DNA from: JAWXVE01 sp044425575
GTDB lineage: Bacteria > Bacillota > Clostridia > Lachnospirales > Lachnospiraceae
Reading direction: 5' to 3'
Assembly: GCA_044425575.1 (NCBI GenBank)
Contig: JAWXVE010000016.1
Coordinates: 1 to 37,784 of the forward strand
Length of the DNA stretch: 37,784 bases
Shown: positions 24,471 through 31,556 of the stretch, in pieces
Layout: the number at the start of each line of letters is the position of its first letter
Numbering within the stretch: the stretch's first letter is position 1
Position numbers and translations under genes: made by a program
Notes under the pieces: generated by a model
The model's input: the letters and a program-made list of their open reading frames with translations, nothing else
Told to the model about the DNA's origin: nothing
The model's database searches: none

Positions 24471-26372
24471 CTAATACTCATACACAACAGCTGCATAGGC
24501 TGGTAAATCTAAAGTAATGGAATAAGGTTTCCCTACGGCTTCTACTGCTTCTGGTTTACATTGAATTGGTACTTTACATCCTGTTCCACCATATATAATC
24601 TCATCACTATTTAAGCACAAATGATACACTTTGTTCTCATTCACTCCAACCACATAAGATTCGCGTCTCATCGGTGTCATGTTCAAGACAAATAGTAATT
24701 TCTTCTTATCCGTCTTACTCTTTCGAATAAATGTGTATACGCTATTCTCAGCATCATCTGCATTCATCCATTCAAAACCATCCCAGCTATTATCGATTTC
24801 ATACAAACATGGATATTTACGATATATCATTAATAATTTCTTCACATAGTGAAACATTCCCTTATGGAATGGATCTTGTAAGCTCTTCCAATCTAACTCG
24901 CCTTCTTCATTCCATTCACTTTCTTGACCGAAATCTTGCCCCATAAAGAGTAGCTTTTTCCCCTCATGTCCGAACATAAAGGCATACCCTACACGTAAGT
25001 TTGCGAATTTATCCACGCGATAACCTGGCATTTTATTCACCATGGAGCATTTTAAATGCACTACTTCATCATGGGAAAGAGGCATAATATAATTCTCACT
25101 ACTATTATAAGACATGGCAAATGTCATCTTATAGTGATTGCCTTTTCTAAAGTAAGGGTCTAGCTTCATGTATTCACAAAAATCATGCATCCATCCCATA
25201 TTCCACTTAAAATCAAATCCAAGTCCACCTTTTTCTGGTGTTCTAGTCACATTCGGCCAAGCGGTAGATTCTTCCGCTATAGTAATGGCTCCTATGTCTA
25301 GCCCTTTAATAGTGGAATTCAAATGACGGAAGAATTCAATGGCATCTAAGTTTTCATTGCCACCATATTCATTGGCAATCCATTGTCCATGTTCCTTGCC
25401 ATAATCAAGATATAACATGGATGCTACTGCATCTACACGCAATCCATCAATGTGATATTCTTGTAACCAAAACAACGCATTGGCAATTAAGAAGTTTTGC
25501 ACTTCGTTTCTACCTAAATTAAAGATCTTCGTGCCCCACTCTGGGTGTTCACCTGCCCTTGGATCCTCATGTTCATATACGCAGAATCCATCAAATTCTG
25601 CCAGTCCATGTGCATCTTTTGGGAAATGGGCTGGTACCCAATCTAGAATAACTCCAATTCCATTCTGATGTAACTTATCGACTAAATACATAAAGTCTTC
25701 TGGCGATCCATAACGGGAGGTTGGTGCATAATATCCGGTCACTTGATATCCCCACGAACCATCAAATGGATGTTCTGCAATCCCCATAAGCTCAATATGT
25801 GTATACTGCATTTCTTTTAAATATGCTAAAATATGTGTTGCAAATTCTCTGTAATTATAGAATGCAGCATCTCCTTCTCTTGGGTGCTTCATCCAAGATC
25901 CAATGTGACACTCATAAACAGCCATTGGTTCTTGTTGCATATTCTTCTTAGCACGCTCCTGAATCCACCTTGCATCTTTCCACTTATGGCGTGTTAAGTC
26001 AGTAGTTTTCGATGCCGTACCCGGTCTATGCTCCGCATAATTAGCGTAAGGGTCTGCTTTATAGCACTTTCCATCTGTTTGAGTGGTGATTAAATATTTA
26101 TATAATACATTTTCTCCTACTTCTGGAACAAACAATTCAAATACCCCAATATCCCCTAAAGATTTCATAGGGTGGGCAGTTTCATTCCAATCATTCCATT
26201 CTCCTATTACATGAACGGCAATTGCGTTTGGTGCCCATACAGCAAAATGCGTTCCTGGAACTCCATTCTCTATGGATGGATGTGCTCCAAGCTTCTTATA
26301 GATTTCATAATGATTTCCCTGTCCAAATAAATAACAATCCGTTTGTGTAACACGTACGCTTTCTTGCCTCAT
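24471..26372 (-). CDS. glgB: 1,4-alpha-glucan branching enzyme
   Basis: GlgB makes alpha-1,6 branches in glycogen by cutting an alpha-1,4 chain and transferring it. The N-terminal CBM48 domain (GTHFAVWAPNAIAVHVIGEW) leads to a GH13 barrel. The catalytic Asp is in DGLRVDAVASMLYLDYG, the acid/base Glu in AITIAEESTAW, and the third acid in LSHDEVVH. The C-terminal all-beta domain ends YAAVVYEY. 633 residues is normal for the short form that lacks the extra N1 module. GGGAG lies 6 bases before ATG. No other glycogen gene (glgC, glgD, glgA, glgP) is nearby. It follows the large TPR/pseudo-AAA+ gene by 10 bases, so the two are surely co-transcribed. Confidence 0.97.
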   Translation of the reverse strand: MRQESVRVTQTDCYLFGQGNHYEIYKKLGAHPSIENGVPGTHFAVWAPNAIAVHVIGEWNDWNETAHPMKSLGDIGVFELFVPEVGENVLYKYLITTQTDGKCYKADPYANYAEHRPGTASKTTDLTRHKWKDARWIQERAKKNMQQEPMAVYECHIGSWMKHPREGDAAFYNYREFATHILAYLKEMQYTHIELMGIAEHPFDGSWGYQVTGYYAPTSRYGSPEDFMYLVDKLHQNGIGVILDWVPAHFPKDAHGLAEFDGFCVYEHEDPRAGEHPEWGTKIFNLGRNEVQNFLIANALFWLQEYHIDGLRVDAVASMLYLDYGKEHGQWIANEYGGNENLDAIEFFRHLNSTIKGLDIGAITIAEESTAWPNVTRTPEKGGLGFDFKWNMGWMHDFCEYMKLDPYFRKGNHYKMTFAMSYNSSENYIMPLSHDEVVHLKCSMVNKMPGYRVDKFANLRVGYAFMFGHEGKKLLFMGQDFGQESEWNEEGELDWKSLQDPFHKGMFHYVKKLLMIYRKYPCLYEIDNSWDGFEWMNADDAENSVYTFIRKSKTDKKKLLFVLNMTPMRRESYVVGVNENKVYHLCLNSDEIIYGGTGCKVPIQCKPEAVEAVGKPYSITLDLPAYAAVVYEY

Positions 26373-26382
26373 TGAGTTCTCC

Positions 26383-29004
26383 CTATTTCATAATAAAATC
26401 ATTTTCTTGTAATAGAATCATATCCTCTTTATCATAACGCTTTCCTAGTATAATGTCCATAAAATGTGGTAGAGTTTTCCGATTTGCATGTGCAATTGCT
26501 CCTTCTATGATTTGCACTACCTCCTTCATGGTGACTTGGTGTGAGTTCGTCTGTACTTGTGCAATGCATGTGTGCAATGCTAACATTCCAAATTCATCTA
26601 TGGCATACTCTCTATCATATGCATATTTTACACCGTATTTTACAAGAGAATCATTATCTCCCTCATCAATGTCAATTCGCAAGTTAAAGTATTCTAGAAT
26701 ATCTTTGTGTCTCTTAATCAGCTTCTCCACATCATGCTTGACACCTTGCAAGAATATAACAATTCCATATTCTTCTTGATTCATACACGCAATCATAGCG
26801 TTAATAGTCTGTGCACTTAGCTTTTCAGCATGTTCAATAATTAATGCACCATTATTTAATCGTTGAATCACCGTTCCCACATCTTTATGATTCAGCTTCT
26901 GAGCTGTAATACGTGCTACCTTACCTGAAAAATTACCATCGGATACTTTTACTTCGCAGATAAGCTTCGTCGCTAACTTGAAGTTTTCATCTGCCGACTC
27001 TCCTGTCACAATAACATTACCTGTATAAGCGGCAAGTGTAATTCCATCAATGGTTTCTAAGATTTGCTCTCTGCATTTTGGAGTTTTAATAAATGCCTCA
27101 AATAGCTTCTTCTGTTCCCTGGAGAATTTCTGGGTTATATTGGATTCGTGGGCTTTTGGCACGGTTACTTCTGGTGTTATGGATTCCATAGAGACGACTT
27201 CTTCAACGAGTTCTTCTTCTACTTCTTCTTCTTGACTTTCTTCTTCCGCTTCTTCTACTACTTCTACTTCTTCTACTACTTCTACTTCTTCTACTTCCTC
27301 TACTTCCTCTACTTCTTCTACTTCCTCTACTTCCTCTACTTCCTCTACTTCCTCTACTTCCTCTACTTCTTCTACTTCTTCTACTTCTTCTACTTTCTCT
27401 ACTTCCTCTGCTTCTTCTCCATCTACTTCTTCCTCACTAGGTACGGAATCAGAATCTTCATACTGTTGATACTGCTTCATCTCTTCTTCATATTCATCTA
27501 CTTCCGACGCCAATTGATTCAGTTCATCTAGAAGATCAACTTTCGTTGCAGCATCATATTCAGAGAACATATCGCTTGTATGCTGGAGCACCCGTTGGCG
27601 ATTCTCTTCTCTTCGCTTTTCTTCGTTTTCCTTTTTCAATTGTTCCCATTCTATTAAAATATCATTAATACTTAATTGCCCTGTAATCTGTTTCTCAATT
27701 TGATCCGTCTCTGGTACTGCTAGTCCAATTTGACCATCGTACTCTTGTACTAATATATTCGCGTATGTAGTGTTAGAAATCTCTCCATACACCTTAATGC
27801 GACTTTCCTCTGATTCTTGCTCCTCTGGTAAATCACTCTGTTCTTCTTGCCCCAGGTCCATATGCACACGATCATCTGTTGCCTCTTCAATGAATTCCTC
27901 TACTTCATCTTGTAAAGGTTCGCCTGTAATCTGAATCTGACTGTGAGAGTCCATCACTTCCTCATCTATTAGTTCAAACTCTTCCTCATCTTCTTCCGAT
28001 ACAAGTTCCTCTATGATTTCTTCTGGTAGTTCCCCTTCTTCTTCAATGACGATGTGGTCTGCGCTTGCAATAGTCTGGTAATCTTCTTCCTCCATGGCCT
28101 CTTCCATGGATTCCTCAGCAGAATCTTCTTGCCAATAGATTTCCTCCTCATGAGGGTCTGCTTTATCTTCCGTGCGGATTTCTACTGTATCTTGAAGCAA
28201 TGGTGCAACTACTGCTCCTACAATCTCATCTCGTTTCTTTTCCTCTTCCGAAACCATGATTTCTTGCATACTAGCAGCTAGTTCTTGTTGTAAATTAGTA
28301 GTATTATATTGTCCAACATCTACCGTTTTGATTTCAATTTCTTCTTCCATATCTGCGGAAATTTCTACGCGGTTCTTCTGTAGGTTTGATTTATTCCTGT
28401 TATACTGTTCTAACTGAGTCTCTGTTAAAGGTTCATGGAGCATTTTGAGTTCCATTGCTTTCATAACATACTTCCCAGTTCCAAAAAATAAAATCAGCGA
28501 GTCGCACTCTTCTACGCAACGTATATTTAGTCCAATCTTATGGTACAAATATGCTAACTCATAGCACCACTTCTCATAAGGATTCTTTTCCTTTTGCATG
28601 AATTCTTCTAATACTTGAATTCGCTCCTCTAAACTAACATCTTGTGCCTCGTAAATTCTATATTTGAGAATGTAGCGATTCATATCGTTTGGTGCCATCT
28701 TAGTAAATTCTTTATAATATTCCACAGCTTCCACAAACTGTCCTAGCTTGGTGCAAATCTCACACAATGAATATAGATTAAATCGACTCTGAGGGTGGCG
28801 TTCTCCTGCCAATAAGAGAATTGCCTTACAATCTTCGTAACGCCTGTTAATCTTGTAAATTTCACTGACTACATTTAACATCATGATGCTCTTTACTCGT
28901 CGCCAATCAACGGTATCTACTATCACCAATGCTTCTGCGTATTTTTTCTCACGTGCTAATTTTTCAATTTCTGCTGCTTTTATCTTGTATTCGTATTTAT
29001 CCAA
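26383..29004 (-). CDS. Large TPR protein with acidic repeat linker and degenerate AAA+ C terminus
   Basis: Not assigned to a known function. Three parts are visible in 873 residues. (1) Residues about 1-215 are helical TPR-like pairs (EKLAREKKYAEALVIVD; LGQFVEAVEYYKEFTKMAPND). (2) Residues about 215-620 are acidic and presumably disordered, with about a dozen V-E-E tandem triplets at about 535-575. (3) Residues about 625-873 look like an AAA+ module of the CbbX/Clp sort. GNVIVTGESADENFKLA (from 662) occupies the Walker A place without the G-K-T/S, and NGALIIEHAEKLSAQ (from about 718) the Walker B place with E-H instead of D-E. It should therefore not hydrolyse ATP. No signal peptide or membrane segment. 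The start is TTG at 29004 with GAGGTG 5 bases upstream. It heads the operon before glgB. Confidence 0.82.
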   Translation of the reverse strand: MDKYEYKIKAAEIEKLAREKKYAEALVIVDTVDWRRVKSIMMLNVVSEIYKINRRYEDCKAILLLAGERHPQSRFNLYSLCEICTKLGQFVEAVEYYKEFTKMAPNDMNRYILKYRIYEAQDVSLEERIQVLEEFMQKEKNPYEKWCYELAYLYHKIGLNIRCVEECDSLILFFGTGKYVMKAMELKMLHEPLTETQLEQYNRNKSNLQKNRVEISADMEEEIEIKTVDVGQYNTTNLQQELAASMQEIMVSEEEKKRDEIVGAVVAPLLQDTVEIRTEDKADPHEEEIYWQEDSAEESMEEAMEEEDYQTIASADHIVIEEEGELPEEIIEELVSEEDEEEFELIDEEVMDSHSQIQITGEPLQDEVEEFIEEATDDRVHMDLGQEEQSDLPEEQESEESRIKVYGEISNTTYANILVQEYDGQIGLAVPETDQIEKQITGQLSINDILIEWEQLKKENEEKRREENRQRVLQHTSDMFSEYDAATKVDLLDELNQLASEVDEYEEEMKQYQQYEDSDSVPSEEEVDGEEAEEVEKVEEVEEVEEVEEVEEVEEVEEVEEVEEVEEVEEVEEVEVVEEVEVVEEAEEESQEEEVEEELVEEVVSMESITPEVTVPKAHESNITQKFSREQKKLFEAFIKTPKCREQILETIDGITLAAYTGNVIVTGESADENFKLATKLICEVKVSDGNFSGKVARITAQKLNHKDVGTVIQRLNNGALIIEHAEKLSAQTINAMIACMNQEEYGIVIFLQGVKHDVEKLIKRHKDILEYFNLRIDIDEGDNDSLVKYGVKYAYDREYAIDEFGMLALHTCIAQVQTNSHQVTMKEVVQIIEGAIAHANRKTLPHFMDIILGKRYDKEDMILLQENDFIMK
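27282..27400 (-). repeat. Nine-base tandem repeat coding for V-E-E triplets
   Basis: The plus strand shows a run of TTCCTCTAC and TTCTTCTAC units, nine bases each, about 12-13 in a row with near-perfect periodicity. The coding strand reads Val-Glu-Glu. It lies inside the pseudo-AAA+ gene. Every unit preserves frame, so copy number can vary without breaking the gene. The edges are diffuse, with related units out to about 27237 and 27420. Confidence 0.9.
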
Positions 29005-29030
29005 CGTATCACCTCAACTGATTGCTACTA

Positions 29031-29060
29031 TGTATATTTTATGGTACTAGATAGTGTCAC
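29031..29060 (-). promoter_or_regulatory. Candidate promoter of the TPR/glgB/pyk/holB operon
   Basis: Minus strand: GTGACA (29060-29055), 18 bases, TATACA (29036-29031). The -35 is good and the -10 fair. It lies just downstream of the fatA terminator and about 30 bases before the TTG start. No better internal promoter was noticed before that of acpP. Confidence 0.45.
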
Positions 29061-29075
29061 ACTGCAGAAGTACAG

Positions 29076-29122
29076 AAAACCCCCACTATATGATTACTTC
29101 AAGTTTATCATACGGTAGGGGT
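29076..29122 (-). terminator. Intrinsic terminator of the arsC-fatA unit
   Basis: Minus strand: the arm beginning CCCCTACCGTATGAT pairs with ATCATATAGTGGGGG with mismatches and wobble pairs around a 12-base loop, followed by TTTTCTGT. It starts 57 bases beyond the thioesterase stop codon. Confidence 0.65.
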
Positions 29123-29179
29123 AATGTCAAAAATTATTCTTGCAGAAATGCCTTATATTGATAATTTTCTATTAATTAT

Positions 29180-29917
29180 TCATAGATGTTGTGTTTCACT
29201 TTCTACAACGGCGGCAAAACAAATAGTATCATTTCCAATTGTTCCCATAACCATTTCATTGCCCTTTGCATCCTTCCCTCTTACTAAGGTGACGGCATTA
29301 CCTTCTGTTATCTCCTTCTTATACTCAATCTGAATAGACGTAATGACCACATCATCTAACTCTTTCTGAGAAAACATGTCCGTAATCCAGCGAATATAGT
29401 AGGCATTATTCATATGATGATTAGAATCAATATCTCCACTATACGCCTCACGTATCATAGTCTTCTCAACACAATCCCATTGAAGACTTAGTTTACGCAG
29501 ATTTCCAGATACCATTTGATTGGCAAAGAGATGTTCCTTTTCCGGAAGGGAACGTAGCCGAACTGGCAACTGAGTAGCCTGATTCATTAACAAGTAATAC
29601 GCTAAAATATTACCAAGTTCTTCTCCCTCACTATTATAGATACGGAATCTACGGGCAGAATACATTTTATCAAGTCCCTCAATATACGTTTCCATTCGTA
29701 TGGTTTCTCCGAGCATAGGAAATGTATGAATCTGAATCTTCGTTCGCAATACAATCCAATAATACCCATGAACATCCATTTCATAGGCAAGCCCTAACTC
29801 ACTGGCATGATTCCTTGCAATTTCTTGCATGCAATCTACTATAGCATGATAAGTCATACGGTCTTTACTATCCACATCGCGAAATGCTACAGTAAATTCC
29901 CTGTTGTATTTCTCCAT
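29180..29917 (-). CDS. Acyl-ACP thioesterase, FatA/FatB type
   Basis: A double hotdog-fold enzyme that releases free fatty acids from acyl carrier protein. From the third in-frame ATG it has 245 residues: MEKYNREFTVAFRDVDSKDRMTYHAIVDCMQEIA (first hotdog) and IDSNHHMNNAYYIRWITD (N-H-x-M-N-N...Y-I-x-W, the place of the active-site Asn/His pair in the second hotdog). Bacterial members occur in Clostridia and Lactobacilli; the chain length preferred is not predictable here. Three ATG codons lie in a 12-base tandem repeat (29917, 29929, 29941); the third matches family N termini and has GGAG at a good distance. It follows the ArsC-type reductase by about 70 bases and ends at a terminator. Confidence 0.9.
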   Translation of the reverse strand: MEKYNREFTVAFRDVDSKDRMTYHAIVDCMQEIARNHASELGLAYEMDVHGYYWIVLRTKIQIHTFPMLGETIRMETYIEGLDKMYSARRFRIYNSEGEELGNILAYYLLMNQATQLPVRLRSLPEKEHLFANQMVSGNLRKLSLQWDCVEKTMIREAYSGDIDSNHHMNNAYYIRWITDMFSQKELDDVVITSIQIEYKKEITEGNAVTLVRGKDAKGNEMVMGTIGNDTICFAAVVESETQHL

Positions 29918-29941
29918 CTTTTTCTCCATCTTTTTCTCCAT
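29907..29941 (-). repeat. 12-base tandem repeat carrying three start codons and ribosome-binding-like GGAG
   Basis: The coding strand reads ATGGAGAAAAAG twice, then ATGGAGAAATAC. Each GGAG sits six bases before the next ATG, so repeats 1 and 2 act as ribosome binding sites for the ATG that follows. The first ATG has no obvious site of its own. Confidence 0.8.
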
Positions 29942-29986
29942 TCTGAAACTTTAGCTAGATGAAAAGTAATATTTCCACCCTGCTCT

Positions 29987-30382
29987 CTATAAAGTATGAA
30001 TACGCTCCTTTAATTGTAGAACCTGATTATGGATACTTTCTATTGTACACTTAAATTCTTCATCACTTTTGCCACTAGGGTCTTCTAATCCCCAGTCCTC
30101 TCTATGCTTGCAAGGAAGCATTGGGCACTGCACATTGCATCCCATGGTAATGACTACATCTACTTCTGGGATGTCTTCTAATAATTTAGACTGTTGAGTC
30201 TCTTCCATATCAATTTGATAGATTTCTTTCATGAGACGTACGGCATCCTGATTAATCTGTGGACGCAGCTGTGTTCCCGCAGAATAACTTTCAAATACAT
30301 CTGCTGCCAAGTGCTTTCCAAGAGCCTCGGCTATTTGACTTCTGCAAGAATTATGCACGCAAATAAATGCTACTTTTTTCAT
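29987..30382 (-). CDS. ArsC-type arsenate reductase / low-molecular-weight phosphatase family
   Basis: A small protein with the low-molecular-weight tyrosine-phosphatase fold, closest in layout to thioredoxin-coupled arsenate reductase. The phosphate-binding loop is C8-V-H-N-S-C13-R14 (CX5R). The redox relay cysteines are in MGCNVQCPMLPC (C82, C86, with C91 extra), followed by WGLEDPSGK. It would reduce arsenate to arsenite. No arsR, arsB or acr3 is adjacent, so arsenic function is inferred, and it might serve as a phosphatase. The start at 30382 (MKKVAF) matches family N termini; GTG 30397 and ATG 30394 upstream are alternatives, and no site is strong. 131 residues. Confidence 0.87.
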   Translation of the reverse strand: MKKVAFICVHNSCRSQIAEALGKHLAADVFESYSAGTQLRPQINQDAVRLMKEIYQIDMEETQQSKLLEDIPEVDVVITMGCNVQCPMLPCKHREDWGLEDPSGKSDEEFKCTIESIHNQVLQLKERIHTL

Positions 30383-30419
30383 ATTAACAACCATCACTTT
30401 CTTGTAATTATTCTCTCTT

Positions 30420-30448
30420 AGTATACCCCAAGCTATTCTTCCTTACAA
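30420..30448 (-). promoter_or_regulatory. Sigma-A promoter of the arsC-fatA unit
   Basis: Minus strand: TTGTAA (30448-30443), 17 bases, TATACT (30425-30420). A pair of inverted 7-mers (CTTGTAA and TTACAAG at 30401-30407 and 30443-30449) flanks it and might be an operator, though the wide spacing makes this doubtful. Confidence 0.6.
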
Positions 30449-30478
30449 GTAACTTTGGTTTAGGCGTCAAAAGTATAT

Positions 30479-31249
30479 TCAAAGAAACAATAAAAGGCTA
30501 ATGGCCATTACCATCATTCCTCCAATCAGTCCATACATAGAATAATGGTGTGCACCATACTCTCTGGCACACGGAAGGAGTTCATCCAGCGAAATAAATA
30601 CCATAATTCCTGCTACCATGCCAAATAAAACACCATATACCAAGTCATTAATAAATGGCATAAGAATCAACCAACCAAGTAATGCACCGATTGGTTCAGA
30701 TAAACCAGAAGCAAATGAATAGAGAAATGCTTTTCTCTTAGAGCCAGTTGCATGATACACTGGCACTGATACTGCAATTCCCTCAGGAATATTATGCATG
30801 GCAATGGCTGCCACAATGGGAATTGCTATTTCTGGTGCTTGTAGAGCTGATATAAAGGTGGCAAGTCCTTCTGGAAAGTTATGAATTCCAATGGCAAGTG
30901 CTGTTAACACCCCCATTCGCATTAACTTTTGTTCCCCTGGAACTTCGTGGGGATTTTCCTCACTTGGAATAAGGCGGTCAATTAAGGCAATCAGGAAAAC
31001 ACCTCCGAAAAAGGCTACTACTGTTGCAATGGCACCATTTTTATCCCCTAATTCTAAGGATAATGCATCTTTGGCTTTTGCAAATATTTCAATCATAGAC
31101 ACATAGAGCATAACACCTGCAGAGAATCCTAGACTCACCGATAGAAAGATGCGATTACTACTTTTGGACACAAAGGCGATTAAACTGCCAATTCCTGTAC
31201 ATAAACCTGCAATTAGTGTTAATCCAAATGCCCACATTACCTCATTCAT
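30479..31249 (-). CDS. zupT: ZIP family metal transporter (ZupT-like)
   Basis: A predicted inner-membrane importer of Zn2+ and related divalent metals. About 256 residues with eight hydrophobic segments. The metal-binding motifs of TM4 and TM5 are complete: H-N-F-P-E-G-L in AIGIHNFPEGLATF and H-N-I-P-E-G-I in AIAMHNIPEGIAVSVP, the pattern of the ZupT/GufA branch. Charged loops lie in the cytoplasmic stretch (DRLIPSEENPHEVPGEQK). ATG 31249 has AGGTGG 9 bases upstream; an adjoining GTG one codon earlier is also possible. It is near two CobW GTPase genes and copA, giving a metal theme. Specificity cannot be told from sequence. Confidence 0.9.
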   Translation of the reverse strand: MNEVMWAFGLTLIAGLCTGIGSLIAFVSKSSNRIFLSVSLGFSAGVMLYVSMIEIFAKAKDALSLELGDKNGAIATVVAFFGGVFLIALIDRLIPSEENPHEVPGEQKLMRMGVLTALAIGIHNFPEGLATFISALQAPEIAIPIVAAIAMHNIPEGIAVSVPVYHATGSKRKAFLYSFASGLSEPIGALLGWLILMPFINDLVYGVLFGMVAGIMVFISLDELLPCAREYGAHHYSMYGLIGGMMVMAISLLLFL

Positions 31250-31252
31250 CAC

Positions 31253-31556
31253 GACTTACCACCTATATGATTTCTTTACTATATGCGAAATTGTGCAAAT
31301 GGAAACTTTTCCCTTGCAGAAGTCTTTTCTTTCTTTGATTTTCTACGATTTTATGAGATTCATCTACCATAATTGGAATAGTCGTGATAAAATAGATGAT
31401 TATAATAGCAGTTTTTATTATGATGCACCACAAAATATTCTAAATGCTTTCCTATATGGGGAAATAGAATAAACGTTGTTTATCCTATTTCCCCGTTCAT
31501 TTCCTAAATTGCTTCTTCTACAATTGATTCAAAAAATTCTGGTGCACTTTCCTGCG
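31253..31556. other. 304-base spacer with a 37-base hairpin and coding remnants
   Basis: No complete gene is supported here. A long hairpin (31458-31494; arms GGGGAAATAG and CTATTTCCCC, plus six further pairs after one mismatch, loop GTT) lies beyond the flavoprotein gene but has no clear T tract on either strand. Minus-strand bases 31504-31560 read VTQESAPEFFESIVEEAI in a frame shifted from the flavoprotein stop. On the plus strand an ATG at 31353 opens a 39-codon frame ending in the hairpin arm, without a ribosome binding site. Confidence 0.6.

Noticed and set aside
27237..27420. Regular short repeats that might suggest a CRISPR-like array
   Set aside because: The units are contiguous with no spacers and preserve a reading frame; this is a coding minisatellite.
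27148..27531. Long plus-strand ORF rich in Phe, Tyr and Leu
   Set aside because: It is the antisense reading of the V-E-E tandem repeats; periodic sequence keeps several frames open, and it has no ribosome site.
31149..31472. Plus-strand ORF of 107 codons across the zupT start and spacer
   Set aside because: Its first part is antisense to zupT and there is no ribosome site; only the last 39 codons were kept as a weak observation.
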